NCBI RefSeq assembly: GCF_030409325.1
Contig: NZ_JAUFPR010000004.1
Location: 1,101,548-1,165,547, forward strand
Reading direction: 5' to 3'
Origin: Mucilaginibacter aquaedulcis
GTDB taxonomy: Bacteria; Bacteroidota; Bacteroidia; Sphingobacteriales; Sphingobacteriaceae
DNA: 64,000 bases
Shown here piece after piece: positions 1 to 7,398 of the stretch (its first letter is position 1; each line of letters begins with the position of its first letter). The notes beneath the pieces were generated by a model. That model had not been told where the DNA came from and made no database searches. It saw only the letters and a list, made by a program, of their open reading frames with translations. Made by a program: the position numbers and the translations under genes.

Positions 1-264
1 TTCCCATTCAATGGTTACCAGCTCGTTATAAAGCTGGGTTGGGTCATCGGCTTTAAAGCTTTTTAATAAATATAATACCTGGCTGGCACAGCGCAGGTTA
101 AGGTTAAGCACTATGGTATCGGTTACGGTACCTTTGAGCTCAACGCCTGTTTGAAAAACGCGGGTTGGTGTAAAACCCAGTGCCTCAACTTCCTGTTGCA
201 GGTATGGTGACAACCTTTTATTACAGGTGATGATGATTTTACTTTCGGTGTGGAAAACTTGCAT
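1..264 (-). CDS. THUMP-domain class I SAM-dependent RNA methyltransferase (RlmL-like), N-terminal part only
   Basis: The reverse strand from the ATG at 264 stays open to the window edge and gives 88 residues beginning MQVFHTESKIIITCNKRL. Short sequences with CNKRLSPYLQQEVEALGF followed by TGVELKGT and LNLNLRCASQVL are typical of the N-terminal ferredoxin-like and THUMP region of Bacteroidota RlmL/YcbY-type 23S rRNA guanine methyltransferases. The family uses S-adenosylmethionine to methylate rRNA in the cytoplasm, with THUMP acting as RNA-binding module. The Rossmann methyltransferase domain would lie beyond position 1 and cannot be checked. It diverges from the DUF3127 gene across a 90-nt gap. 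Confidence 0.75.
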   Translation of the reverse strand, partial: MQVFHTESKIIITCNKRLSPYLQQEVEALGFTPTRVFQTGVELKGTVTDTIVLNLNLRCASQVLYLLKSFKADDPTQLYNELVTIEWE

Positions 265-354
265 GATTATTTTGCGAATTTATGAATTAAAAACCCCTGA
301 TTTTAATTTCTTATCTATTAACTTTACATTTTAAATTTTTTTGAGAAGATAATT

Positions 355-723
355 ATGGAAGTTAAAGGTAAGGTATATGAAGTGTCGCCAACAGTGCAGG
401 TAACTGAGTCACTTAAAAAACGCGAATTAATACTTGAATATATTGAGAACCCTCAATACCCTGAATATTTAAAGTTTGAAGCTATACAAGATCGTTGCAG
501 CTTATTGGATGCTGTTAAGGTTGGCGATGATGTTGAAGTTTTCTTTAACCTGAAAGGCCGCCCATGGACTGATAAAACAGGTAAAAAAAGCTATTTTAAC
601 TCATTACAATTATGGAGAGTAAATGCTTTGGCAGCAGGCGCCGGTAGCGCAACTACACCAGAATATGCAGCACCTGCAGCAGATATCAGCTCATCAAATG
701 ATGATGACGATTTGCCATTCTAA
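355..723 (+). CDS. DUF3127 protein with SSB-like acidic C-terminal tail
   Basis: A 122-residue protein. Residues 1 to about 90 fit the DUF3127 family, a predicted OB-fold related in outline to single-stranded DNA-binding proteins: an opening strand MEVKGKVYEV, a central GDDVEVFFNLKGR and a closing strand YFNSLQLWRV. The segment 91-110 is a low-complexity Ala/Gly/Ser/Thr linker and the chain ends in DDDDLPF. Bacterial SSB ends in a very similar acidic tip (DDDIPF) that recruits replication and repair enzymes. A nucleic-acid role is therefore inferred, not shown. A TAACTTTA sequence at 319-326 resembles a Bacteroidota -7 element with its last base changed. A hairpin terminator follows the stop. 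Other possibility: a degenerate SSB paralogue. Confidence 0.8.
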   Translation: MEVKGKVYEVSPTVQVTESLKKRELILEYIENPQYPEYLKFEAIQDRCSLLDAVKVGDDVEVFFNLKGRPWTDKTGKKSYFNSLQLWRVNALAAGAGSATTPEYAAPAADISSSNDDDDLPF

Positions 724-759
724 TTCATACGAACAATAGCATATATTGTTAATATAAAG

Positions 760-794
760 AACTCCCTTTTAATTTTATTAGAAGGGAGTTTTTG
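760..794 (+). terminator. Rho-independent terminator after the DUF3127 gene
   Basis: Inverted repeat AACTCCCTT (760-768) and AAGGGAGTT (782-790), a perfect 9-bp stem with a 13-nt A/T-rich loop, running into T-rich sequence. Confidence 0.7.
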
Positions 795-1008
795 GGTTTT
801 AAAGGGTTTTTAGTTGCATATCCCTTTTATGCGCCTTCTTTAGATTTTCTCATCCCCTTTTTGTATATTGTATAATGGCTGATTTGTATTTTACTCAGGT
901 AAAATAGCAAAGGGCTATATTTCAAACTGTTATTGCCGTAGGTAATTGTTAAATTTTGTTAAAAGCAATTATTATGTGCTTATTTAAAATAATTTTGTTT
1001 GTTAATAC

Positions 1009-2823
1009 ATGAAGAAAAGAAGTATCGGGTTGATCATTGGGCTAATGGCTTTTGCACTTTTGGGTGTAATGGCCATGCAATTGTACTTTTTAAGGCAATC
1101 GTACCAAATGCAATCTGAGCTTTTTGACCGGTCGGTTAACGAAGCGCTTAATAATGTGGTATCTAAAGTTAGTAAGCAGGATGCTGTTAACTTTTTAAAC
1201 AACAAAGCGCAAAGAAGCGTTTCTGTTCCCAGCGATGATGTAAATGCCGGTATAAAGCAATTAAAAAGCAACGATAACGAACAATACGCTTTCAGGAAAA
1301 AGAAACAAAGCATCCGCGAAAAAAAAATAGCCCTGCTGCGTGATAGCCTTGAGCGGATGATCATGCATAAAAAAATGGATGATGAACTTGCCAGTCTGTT
1401 ACAGCAGGAAGGTACGGTTGATTTTCAGGTAAGGGTTGAGGAATATACCGATGAATTTGGCGTGGTACATGGGCGGTTTACACCGCAAATAGTACGTACC
1501 CGTATTACCCGGACCCTAAATCGCCCTAAAAAGCTGCATAAATATGATACACTGCGATATGTTTATATCGATCCGCAGTTTGGCAAGCAATTAATTTCTG
1601 TACCTCAGATCAATCCGCTTTGGCAGCAGGATCAGATACGCAAACAAAAGGAACGGCAGGTTGCGCAGATCAAAAAGATGCTGGAAACCGATTCGCTGCA
1701 AAACCTCAACAGCGGTAAAACCACGGTAATAGAAAACCTGGCCGAAGAGTACCGCAAAACCGGCGAACCCCTGAAAAAACGCGTAAACCCGTTCTGGATA
1801 GATTCTTTATTACGATTTGAATTGCATAACAAAGGCATTTCCCTGCCCTTTAGCTATGAAGTAACAACCGCCAGCAACGATTCGCTTATATTTTCGAGTG
1901 CTATTGATAATGAAGGGAAGAAGCCTGTGTTTATCGCGGCTAACACCTATCAAACCCCCATTTTTAGTAAAGATGTGATCAATGATCCGGGTAAGATTAA
2001 ACTGGCATTTCCACAGAAAAATTCATTGATACTACGAAATATGACAGCTACGGTGGGCACATCAGGCGCTTTGTTATTGGTACTTGTATTTTGTTTCGCC
2101 TATACTATCTTCTCAATTCTAAGGCAAAAGAAGGTGTCTGAAATGAAGATCGACTTCATCAACAACATGACCCACGAGTTTAAAACTCCCGTATCAACCA
2201 TCATGATAGCCAGTGAAGCTTTGAGGGACGCAGAAATTACCGAGGATAAAAGTCGGGTATCGCGCCTGGCCAATATCATATTTGAAGAGAATGCCCGTTT
2301 GGGTAGTCATATAGAGCGGGTATTGAATATTGCCCGTATCGAAAAGAATGACTTTAAACTGGATAAAAAACCGCTTGATGTAAACGATATGGTGGCCGTT
2401 GTGCTGGATAGTATGGCGCTTAAACTACATAAGTTTGGAGCCAAAACTACCATGAACCTCACAGACGATAACACCGTTATTGTGGCCGACGAGCTGCATT
2501 TTTCAAATGTGCTTTACAACCTGATAGATAATGCGATAAAATACAGTGTTGGTACTCCCGAAATAACTATCAGCACCCAAGTGAAAAACGGACATGTGCT
2601 GATCCGGGTGGCTGATAAAGGAATTGGCATGAGCCGCGACCAGCAAACTAAAATATTTGAACAGTTTTACCGTATCCCCACCGGTAATTTGCACGATGTT
2701 AAAGGATTTGGCTTAGGGTTAAGCTATGTAAATACAATAGTAAAAAGACTTAACGGAGCCATAAGTGTAAAATCTGAAAAGGAAAAAGGTTCAGAATTTG
2801 AACTTAAGTTTTCATTGGCATAA
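1009..2823 (+). CDS. RprX-like sensor histidine kinase
   Basis: A 604-residue membrane kinase. Transmembrane segments lie at about 6-28 and 352-370 and bracket a roughly 320-residue periplasmic sensor region with no recognised domain. Next come a HisKA dimerisation domain with the phospho-accepting His389 in MTHEFKTP, then an HATPase_c domain with the N box NLIDNAIKYS, a G1 box DKGIGM and a G2 box GFGLGLSY. The protein autophosphorylates and passes phosphate to a response regulator. The partner is almost certainly the regulator 28 nt downstream, and the pair resembles the RprX/RprY systems of Bacteroidota. The TAATTTTG at 990-997 resembles a -7 element but would leave almost no leader, and it has no convincing -33 element. 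The stimulus is unknown. Confidence 0.9.
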   Translation: MKKRSIGLIIGLMAFALLGVMAMQLYFLRQSYQMQSELFDRSVNEALNNVVSKVSKQDAVNFLNNKAQRSVSVPSDDVNAGIKQLKSNDNEQYAFRKKKQSIREKKIALLRDSLERMIMHKKMDDELASLLQQEGTVDFQVRVEEYTDEFGVVHGRFTPQIVRTRITRTLNRPKKLHKYDTLRYVYIDPQFGKQLISVPQINPLWQQDQIRKQKERQVAQIKKMLETDSLQNLNSGKTTVIENLAEEYRKTGEPLKKRVNPFWIDSLLRFELHNKGISLPFSYEVTTASNDSLIFSSAIDNEGKKPVFIAANTYQTPIFSKDVINDPGKIKLAFPQKNSLILRNMTATVGTSGALLLVLVFCFAYTIFSILRQKKVSEMKIDFINNMTHEFKTPVSTIMIASEALRDAEITEDKSRVSRLANIIFEENARLGSHIERVLNIARIEKNDFKLDKKPLDVNDMVAVVLDSMALKLHKFGAKTTMNLTDDNTVIVADELHFSNVLYNLIDNAIKYSVGTPEITISTQVKNGHVLIRVADKGIGMSRDQQTKIFEQFYRIPTGNLHDVKGFGLGLSYVNTIVKRLNGAISVKSEKEKGSEFELKFSLA

Positions 2824-2851
2824 ATCGGAGCTTCCGGACTAAAAAACAAAC

Positions 2852-3544
2852 ATGAAAAAAATATTACTGGTTGAGGACGATGCCAATTTAGGGTTGCTAT
2901 TACAGGACTACCTGCAGTTAAAAGGTAAATTTGATGTTGTTTTGTGTAAAGATGGCGAAGAGGGTTTACGTGCCTTTACCAAGCAGGTTTACGATTTGCT
3001 GATATTGGATGTAATGATGCCCAAAAAAGACGGTTTTACCTTGGGTAAAGACATCAGAAAAATTAACCCTCATGTGCCTATTATTTTCGCTACAGCTAAG
3101 GGCATGATTGAAGATAAGATGCAGGCCTTTAACCTTGGCGGCGACGATTATATTACCAAACCTTTCCGTATTGAAGAATTGTTGCTGCGTATCAACGCGC
3201 TTTTAAAAAGGACAGAAAACACTGATAAAAAGGAAGAAGAAAGGCAAACCACATTTAAAATAGGACGTTACACTTTTGATTATACCACGCAGTTTATCAC
3301 CATTGGCGATACGCAGCAAAAGCTATCAACCAAAGAAGCAGAGTTGCTGCGTTTACTTTGTATGCGCAAAAATGAGGTGCTTACCCGCGAAGAAGCCCTG
3401 CTGAACATATGGCACGATGACAACTATTTTAACGGCCGCAGCATGGATGTGTTTTTAAGTAAGATACGTAAGTATCTAAAGGATGATCCTAACGTTGAGA
3501 TCATCAACGTACACGGCAGGGGATATAAATTACTCATCAATTAG
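2852..3544 (+). CDS. OmpR/PhoB-family response regulator (RprY-like)
   Basis: A 230-residue DNA-binding regulator. The receiver domain (1-120) has the acidic pocket at Asp9 and Asp10, the phosphorylation site Asp53 in LLILDVMMP and the conserved lysine in YITKPF. A winged-helix trans_reg_C domain fills about 135-230, with the RSMDVFLSKIRKYL recognition helix and VHGRGYKL wing. It lies 28 nt after the sensor kinase, so co-transcription and cognate pairing are inferred. Its targets cannot be read from the sequence. No terminator is obvious before the M28 peptidase gene 183 nt downstream. Confidence 0.92.
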   Translation: MKKILLVEDDANLGLLLQDYLQLKGKFDVVLCKDGEEGLRAFTKQVYDLLILDVMMPKKDGFTLGKDIRKINPHVPIIFATAKGMIEDKMQAFNLGGDDYITKPFRIEELLLRINALLKRTENTDKKEEERQTTFKIGRYTFDYTTQFITIGDTQQKLSTKEAELLRLLCMRKNEVLTREEALLNIWHDDNYFNGRSMDVFLSKIRKYLKDDPNVEIINVHGRGYKLLIN

Positions 3545-3727
3545 CCCACCTGCAATATTGCAACTACAGCGCATATAGCAGTTTTTACCCCATTGATTTT
3601 GCTTTCAAATAATTATTTTTATTGTGAATAAATACCTATACCTGTAACAACTTTGTTATCGCAGGCTTGTCCTTTTTAAATTTGATAATTTAGGTTTTTA
3701 ATAGCTGATCACATTAATTTATTATTT

Positions 3728-5293
3728 ATGAAACTAAAATTACTCTTTTCATGCCTTATTTCGGCGGGTTTAGCGTTCCCTGCTTTTGCACAGGAAACGG
3801 TTGATCCGGCTGTTGTTCAAAAAATAAGGGAAGAAGGGCTGAACCATTCAAAAGTAATGGAAACGGCCTTTTATTTAACCGATGTTTCCGGGCCGAGGCT
3901 ATCAGGCTCGCCTGGTTTAAAACGTGCTCAGGACTGGGCTGTGAATCAATTGAAAACCTGGGGACTTGCAAATGCTAAATTGGAAGCATGGGGTAAGTTT
4001 GGTAAAGGCTGGGAAGTTCAAAAAAACTATGCAGCCATTACAGTACCATATTACCACGCCATCATAGCTATCCCAAAAGCCTGGACACCCGGTACCAATG
4101 GGGCAGTTAAAGGCGAAGTGGTGGTTATAAAAGCCGATTCGGCCGCGGAGCTTGATCAATATAAAGGCAAGCTGCAGGGCAAGGTGGTTATATTTGATGT
4201 GAAGCCGCTTGTTGAACGCAGCTTTAAATCAGATGCGGCACGTTATACCGATGAGGAACTGACCGAAATGGCCAACGCTACTGCTAAGCCGGCCGATGGC
4301 CGTAGGGGCGGCGATGCCAACTCCGCACAGTTTGTTGCCATGCGTAAATTACGTGCTTTCCAAACCACTGCCCGCGCCTTTTTGTATGACGAAAAAGTTG
4401 CATTGATACTAAGCCAGGCCCGCGGTACCGATGGTACTGTATTTACAACCAATGGCGCATCATATGCCGATACGGCTAAAACTGTAGCTCCTGAGCTGGA
4501 AACCAGCAGTGAAGATTATCAGCGCATTTTACGTTTGGCTAAAGCCGGACAAAAAGTAGAAATGGAAGCCGATATTAAAACCCAGTTTTTAACTAATGAT
4601 CTGCAAGGATACGATGTAGTAGCCGAGATACCGGGTACAGATAAAAAGCTGAAAGACCAGGTGGTTATGATTGGCGGACACCTTGACTCATGGCACGCAG
4701 CTACCGGTGCTACTGATAATGCCGCTGGCAGCGCTGTAATGATGGAGGCTGTACGTATTTTAAAAGCCATTAATTTTAAACCAAAGCGTACCATTCGCAT
4801 AGCTTTATGGAGTTCGGAAGAGCAGGGTTTGTATGGCTCACGCGGCTATGTGCTGAACCACTTTGGCGATCCTAAAACAATGCAGCTTAAACCTGAACAG
4901 GCTAAACTATCGGCTTATTATAACCTTGATAACGGTACCGGAAAAATCAGGGGGATATATCTGCAGGGTAACGAAGCTGTAAGGCCGATATTTAAATCAT
5001 GGTTAGAGCCTTTTAAAGACCTTGGCGCTACAACAATAACCATTAATAATACTGGCGGAACCGATCATTTATCATATGATGCGGTAGGTATCCCGGGTTT
5101 CCAGTTTATTCAGGATGCTGTTGATTATGGTACACGTACACACCACAGCAACCAGGATACTTATGACCGTTTGAGCGAGGATGATCTTAAACAAGCGGCA
5201 ACAATCATCGCTTCTTTTGTGTACAATACATCTGAACGTGCCGAAATGATACCAAGAAAAGAGTTGCCTAAACCGCAACCTGCAACAAGGTAG
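3728..5293 (+). CDS. Secreted M28-family zinc peptidase with PA-type insert
   Basis: A 521-residue exported hydrolase. The N-terminus is a signal peptide ending about residue 22 (AFPAFAQ). The M28 core carries the two-zinc ligands: His318 in GGHLDSW, Asp330 in GATDNAAG, the pair Glu364/Glu365 in WSSEEQGLYGS, and His447 in GGTDHLSYDAVG. Between the signal peptide and the core, about 110-260, is a region expected to be a PA (protease-associated) lid, including a Lys/Arg-rich stretch. Family members are aminopeptidases or carboxypeptidases that trim peptides in the periplasm or outside the cell. It is a single-gene unit facing the convergent beta-CASP gene, with a large palindromic repeat between them. 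Exact specificity is not predictable. Confidence 0.88.
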   Translation: MKLKLLFSCLISAGLAFPAFAQETVDPAVVQKIREEGLNHSKVMETAFYLTDVSGPRLSGSPGLKRAQDWAVNQLKTWGLANAKLEAWGKFGKGWEVQKNYAAITVPYYHAIIAIPKAWTPGTNGAVKGEVVVIKADSAAELDQYKGKLQGKVVIFDVKPLVERSFKSDAARYTDEELTEMANATAKPADGRRGGDANSAQFVAMRKLRAFQTTARAFLYDEKVALILSQARGTDGTVFTTNGASYADTAKTVAPELETSSEDYQRILRLAKAGQKVEMEADIKTQFLTNDLQGYDVVAEIPGTDKKLKDQVVMIGGHLDSWHAATGATDNAAGSAVMMEAVRILKAINFKPKRTIRIALWSSEEQGLYGSRGYVLNHFGDPKTMQLKPEQAKLSAYYNLDNGTGKIRGIYLQGNEAVRPIFKSWLEPFKDLGATTITINNTGGTDHLSYDAVGIPGFQFIQDAVDYGTRTHHSNQDTYDRLSEDDLKQAATIIASFVYNTSERAEMIPRKELPKPQPATR

Positions 5294-5313
5294 TATCAAA
5301 ATAATCTAAAATA

Positions 5314-5444
5314 AAAGTTTGTCATTTCGACGAGAAACGAGGAGAAATCTTATACAAAGTGCATGGTTGTTTTGCAGGCCGTATAAGATTTCTCTTTCGC
5401 CCTATGCTTAAGCACACCTGTGCTCTCTCGAAATAACAAACTTT
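5314..5444. repeat. REP-like nested palindromic element A
   Basis: The intergenic space between convergent genes is one large palindrome. The outer arms, 5314-5330 and 5428-5444, pair at 16 of 17 positions (AAAGTTTGTCATTTCGA against its complement). The inner arms, GAGAAATCTTATAC at 5342-5355 and GTATAAGATTTCTC at 5381-5394, are a perfect 14-bp match. GTCATTTCGACGAG followed by GAGAAATCT is a phrase I recognise as recurring between genes of Sphingobacteriaceae. The element could act as a bidirectional terminator. No transposase of the REP-associated type is in the window. Confidence 0.75.
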
Positions 5445-5453
5445 ATACAAATA

Positions 5454-6857
5454 CTACTCCAGCTCTATCTTCTGATGCTGATAGGGTATCTCGATATGTT
5501 TAAATCCTTTTTCTTTTAGCTTGTGACTAAAATGCTGCTGTACATCATACTCCCCATGAACAAGGAATATGGTTTTAACCTCTTCAGGGTTTTGTCCAGT
5601 CAGGAAACGGATCAGATCCTCATAGTCGCCGTGGGCGCTCATTGATTTGATAGATCTTACTTCGGCCTTTACCTCATATAACTCACCATAAATATGTACC
5701 TCCTTATCACCATTGATCAGGTGTCCGCCCAATGAATTTGGCTCTGCATAACCTACCATTAAAATAGTATTCTTATGGTTATTGATGTTATTTTTAATGT
5801 GATGCTTTACTCTCCCCGCTTCGGCCATGCCCGATGAGGAGATGATAACACATGGGCGCTCATCATTATTTAAAGCCTTTGATTCTTCAGTCGACTGTAT
5901 AAATCGCAATCCCTTAAACCCAAACGGGTTGGCATCGGTTTTTAACACCTCCTTAACTTCTTTATTATAAACCTCTGGGTGGTTCATGAGTACTTCGGTA
6001 GCTTTTTGCGAAAGCGGGCTATCTACATAATACGGTATATCCGGCAATACACCTCTGATTTCAAGCGCATTTAAGGCATATAATAACTCCTGCGTACGGC
6101 CAACACTAAAGGCAGGAATAATTACCTTGCCTCTTTTTACCTCGCAGGTTTGTTTAATAATATCCAGTAAGGCATCCTCAATTGGCCCCAGATCTTTATG
6201 CAGCGAATCGCCATAGGTTGATTCAAGCAGGATATAATCGGCCTGATCAAATTGTTCCGGATCATTCAGCAGCATATCGTCATAACGGCCAACGTCGCCG
6301 CTAAAAGTAATACGGGTAAGTTTGCCGTCTTCCAAAATAGATAAATGTACAGCCGCGCTTCCTAAAATGTGCCCGGCATCGGTAAAGGTTAGTTTAACCC
6401 GCGCACTAATTTCATGCTCCTCATGGTATTCCACTATCTTAAATAAACGAAGGGCTTCCATGGCTTGTTCGTCGGTGTATAAAGGTGTTAATAACGGCAA
6501 GCCTTTACGTGAGCGCTGTTTATTGCTGTATTCTATATCCTGCATTTGTATATGTGCCGAGTCCATAAGCAGGATACGGGCCAGACCCATTGTTGCCGAT
6601 GTGCAGAATATAGGTCCGTTAAAGCCCTCGGCAACCAGACGCGGTATTAATCCGCAATGGTCAATGTGCGCGTGCGACAAAACCATGCAGGTTACCTTTT
6701 TGGGGTCGAAGCCAAAATGCTCGTTCAGATCTTCAGAATGTTCGCCCATGCCCTGAAACATGCCGCAATCCAGCAAAATAGAAGTATTATCTTTTAGCTT
6801 GATCAAATGCTTGCTGCCGGTAACATTACGGGCAGCACCATGAAAGGTTATATTCAT
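5454..6857 (-). CDS. Beta-CASP metallo-beta-lactamase-fold RNA-processing protein
   Basis: A 467-residue soluble protein. The metallo-beta-lactamase fold carries the metal-binding motif His62-x-His64-x-Asp66-His67 in LSHAHIDHCG, a second histidine in DAGHILGSAA and an aspartate in FSGDVGRYD. A beta-CASP region (about 210-360) contains VGRTQELLYAL and SSSGMAEAGR, and the C-terminal Zn-dependent specificity domain has SAHGDYEDL and LVHGE. This arrangement matches the CPSF73/YSH1-like family of RNA nucleases, which cut RNA endo- or exonucleolytically; bacterial members of this length are poorly characterised. It is transcribed alone, divergent from the BlaI-like gene. Confidence 0.9.
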   Translation of the reverse strand: MNITFHGAARNVTGSKHLIKLKDNTSILLDCGMFQGMGEHSEDLNEHFGFDPKKVTCMVLSHAHIDHCGLIPRLVAEGFNGPIFCTSATMGLARILLMDSAHIQMQDIEYSNKQRSRKGLPLLTPLYTDEQAMEALRLFKIVEYHEEHEISARVKLTFTDAGHILGSAAVHLSILEDGKLTRITFSGDVGRYDDMLLNDPEQFDQADYILLESTYGDSLHKDLGPIEDALLDIIKQTCEVKRGKVIIPAFSVGRTQELLYALNALEIRGVLPDIPYYVDSPLSQKATEVLMNHPEVYNKEVKEVLKTDANPFGFKGLRFIQSTEESKALNNDERPCVIISSSGMAEAGRVKHHIKNNINNHKNTILMVGYAEPNSLGGHLINGDKEVHIYGELYEVKAEVRSIKSMSAHGDYEDLIRFLTGQNPEEVKTIFLVHGEYDVQQHFSHKLKEKGFKHIEIPYQHQKIELE

Positions 6858-6915
6858 TATAAGTGGTATAAGAAATTGCTAACGAAGATGCACAATAAAT
6901 GTTTACCAAAATAAA

Positions 6916-6931
6916 AACTAAAACTTTAGTT
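6916..6931. promoter_or_regulatory. Small perfect palindrome upstream of the BlaI-like gene
   Basis: AACTAAA, AC, TTTAGTT forms a perfect 7-bp dyad. It lies in the divergent intergenic region about 45 nt upstream of the larger palindrome. It may be a second binding site or a chance A/T-rich dyad. Confidence 0.3.
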
Positions 6932-6975
6932 GTTATTTTGGTTTATACTATTTAACTTAGTTTAACCAATTGGAT

Positions 6976-7008
6976 ATTTTGATGTAGTGTTGGTTAATAC
7001 ATCAAAAT
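6976..7008. promoter_or_regulatory. Candidate BlaI-type operator, 11-bp perfect palindrome
   Basis: ATTTTGATGTA (6976-6986) and TACATCAAAAT (6998-7008) are exact reverse complements separated by 11 nt, ending 16 nt before the start of the BlaI-like repressor gene. BlaI/MecI repressors bind dyads built from TACA/TGTA half-sites as dimers and repress their own operon. Position and symmetry make this the obvious operator candidate, but the half-site spacing differs from the classical mec operator. Confidence 0.55.
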
Positions 7009-7024
7009 TTTATTATGAACTATT

Positions 7025-7396
7025 ATGGAAATTAAAGAGTTAACGCGCGCCGAAGAACAAATAATGCAGGTATTATGGCAACTTGAAAAAGGGTATGTAA
7101 AAGATGTGATCGATCAGCTGCCCGAACCCAAGCCTGCCTACAATACGGTATCAACCATTATCAGGATATTAGAAACCAAGGGTTTTGTGGGGCATACAGC
7201 ATTTGGCAAAAGCCACCAGTACCATCCGGTGGTGAGTAAAGACCAATATCAGAATTTTGCTGCCGATAAACTGTTAAGTGGGTATTTTGATAACTCGGTT
7301 AATCGTATGCTATCGTTTTTTGTAAAAAAAGAAAAGATAGACCTGAAAGAGGCCGATGAAATCATGAAACTGATTGAGAAACTCAAAGACAAATAA
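7025..7396 (+). CDS. BlaI/MecI/CopY-family transcriptional repressor
   Basis: A 123-residue winged-helix regulator. The opening LTRAEEQIMQVLWQLEKGYVKD is cut here for length; the diagnostic parts are TRAEEQIMQVLW at about 7-18 and the recognition region KPAYNTVSTIIRILETKG at about 37-54, which match the BlaI/MecI helix-turn-helix. The C-terminal third would form the dimerisation helices, which are normally cleaved when a BlaR1-type sensor is activated. The M56 sensor gene starts 2 nt after this stop, giving the standard repressor-sensor operon. A perfect palindrome sits just upstream. No beta-lactamase gene is nearby, so the regulated function is unknown. Confidence 0.92.
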   Translation: MEIKELTRAEEQIMQVLWQLEKGYVKDVIDQLPEPKPAYNTVSTIIRILETKGFVGHTAFGKSHQYHPVVSKDQYQNFAADKLLSGYFDNSVNRMLSFFVKKEKIDLKEADEIMKLIEKLKDK

Positions 7397-7398
7397 TT

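Noticed and set aside
1002..1364. 120-codon reverse frame in the sensor kinase gene
   Set aside because: It is antisense to the confident kinase reading frame and its translation is low-complexity.
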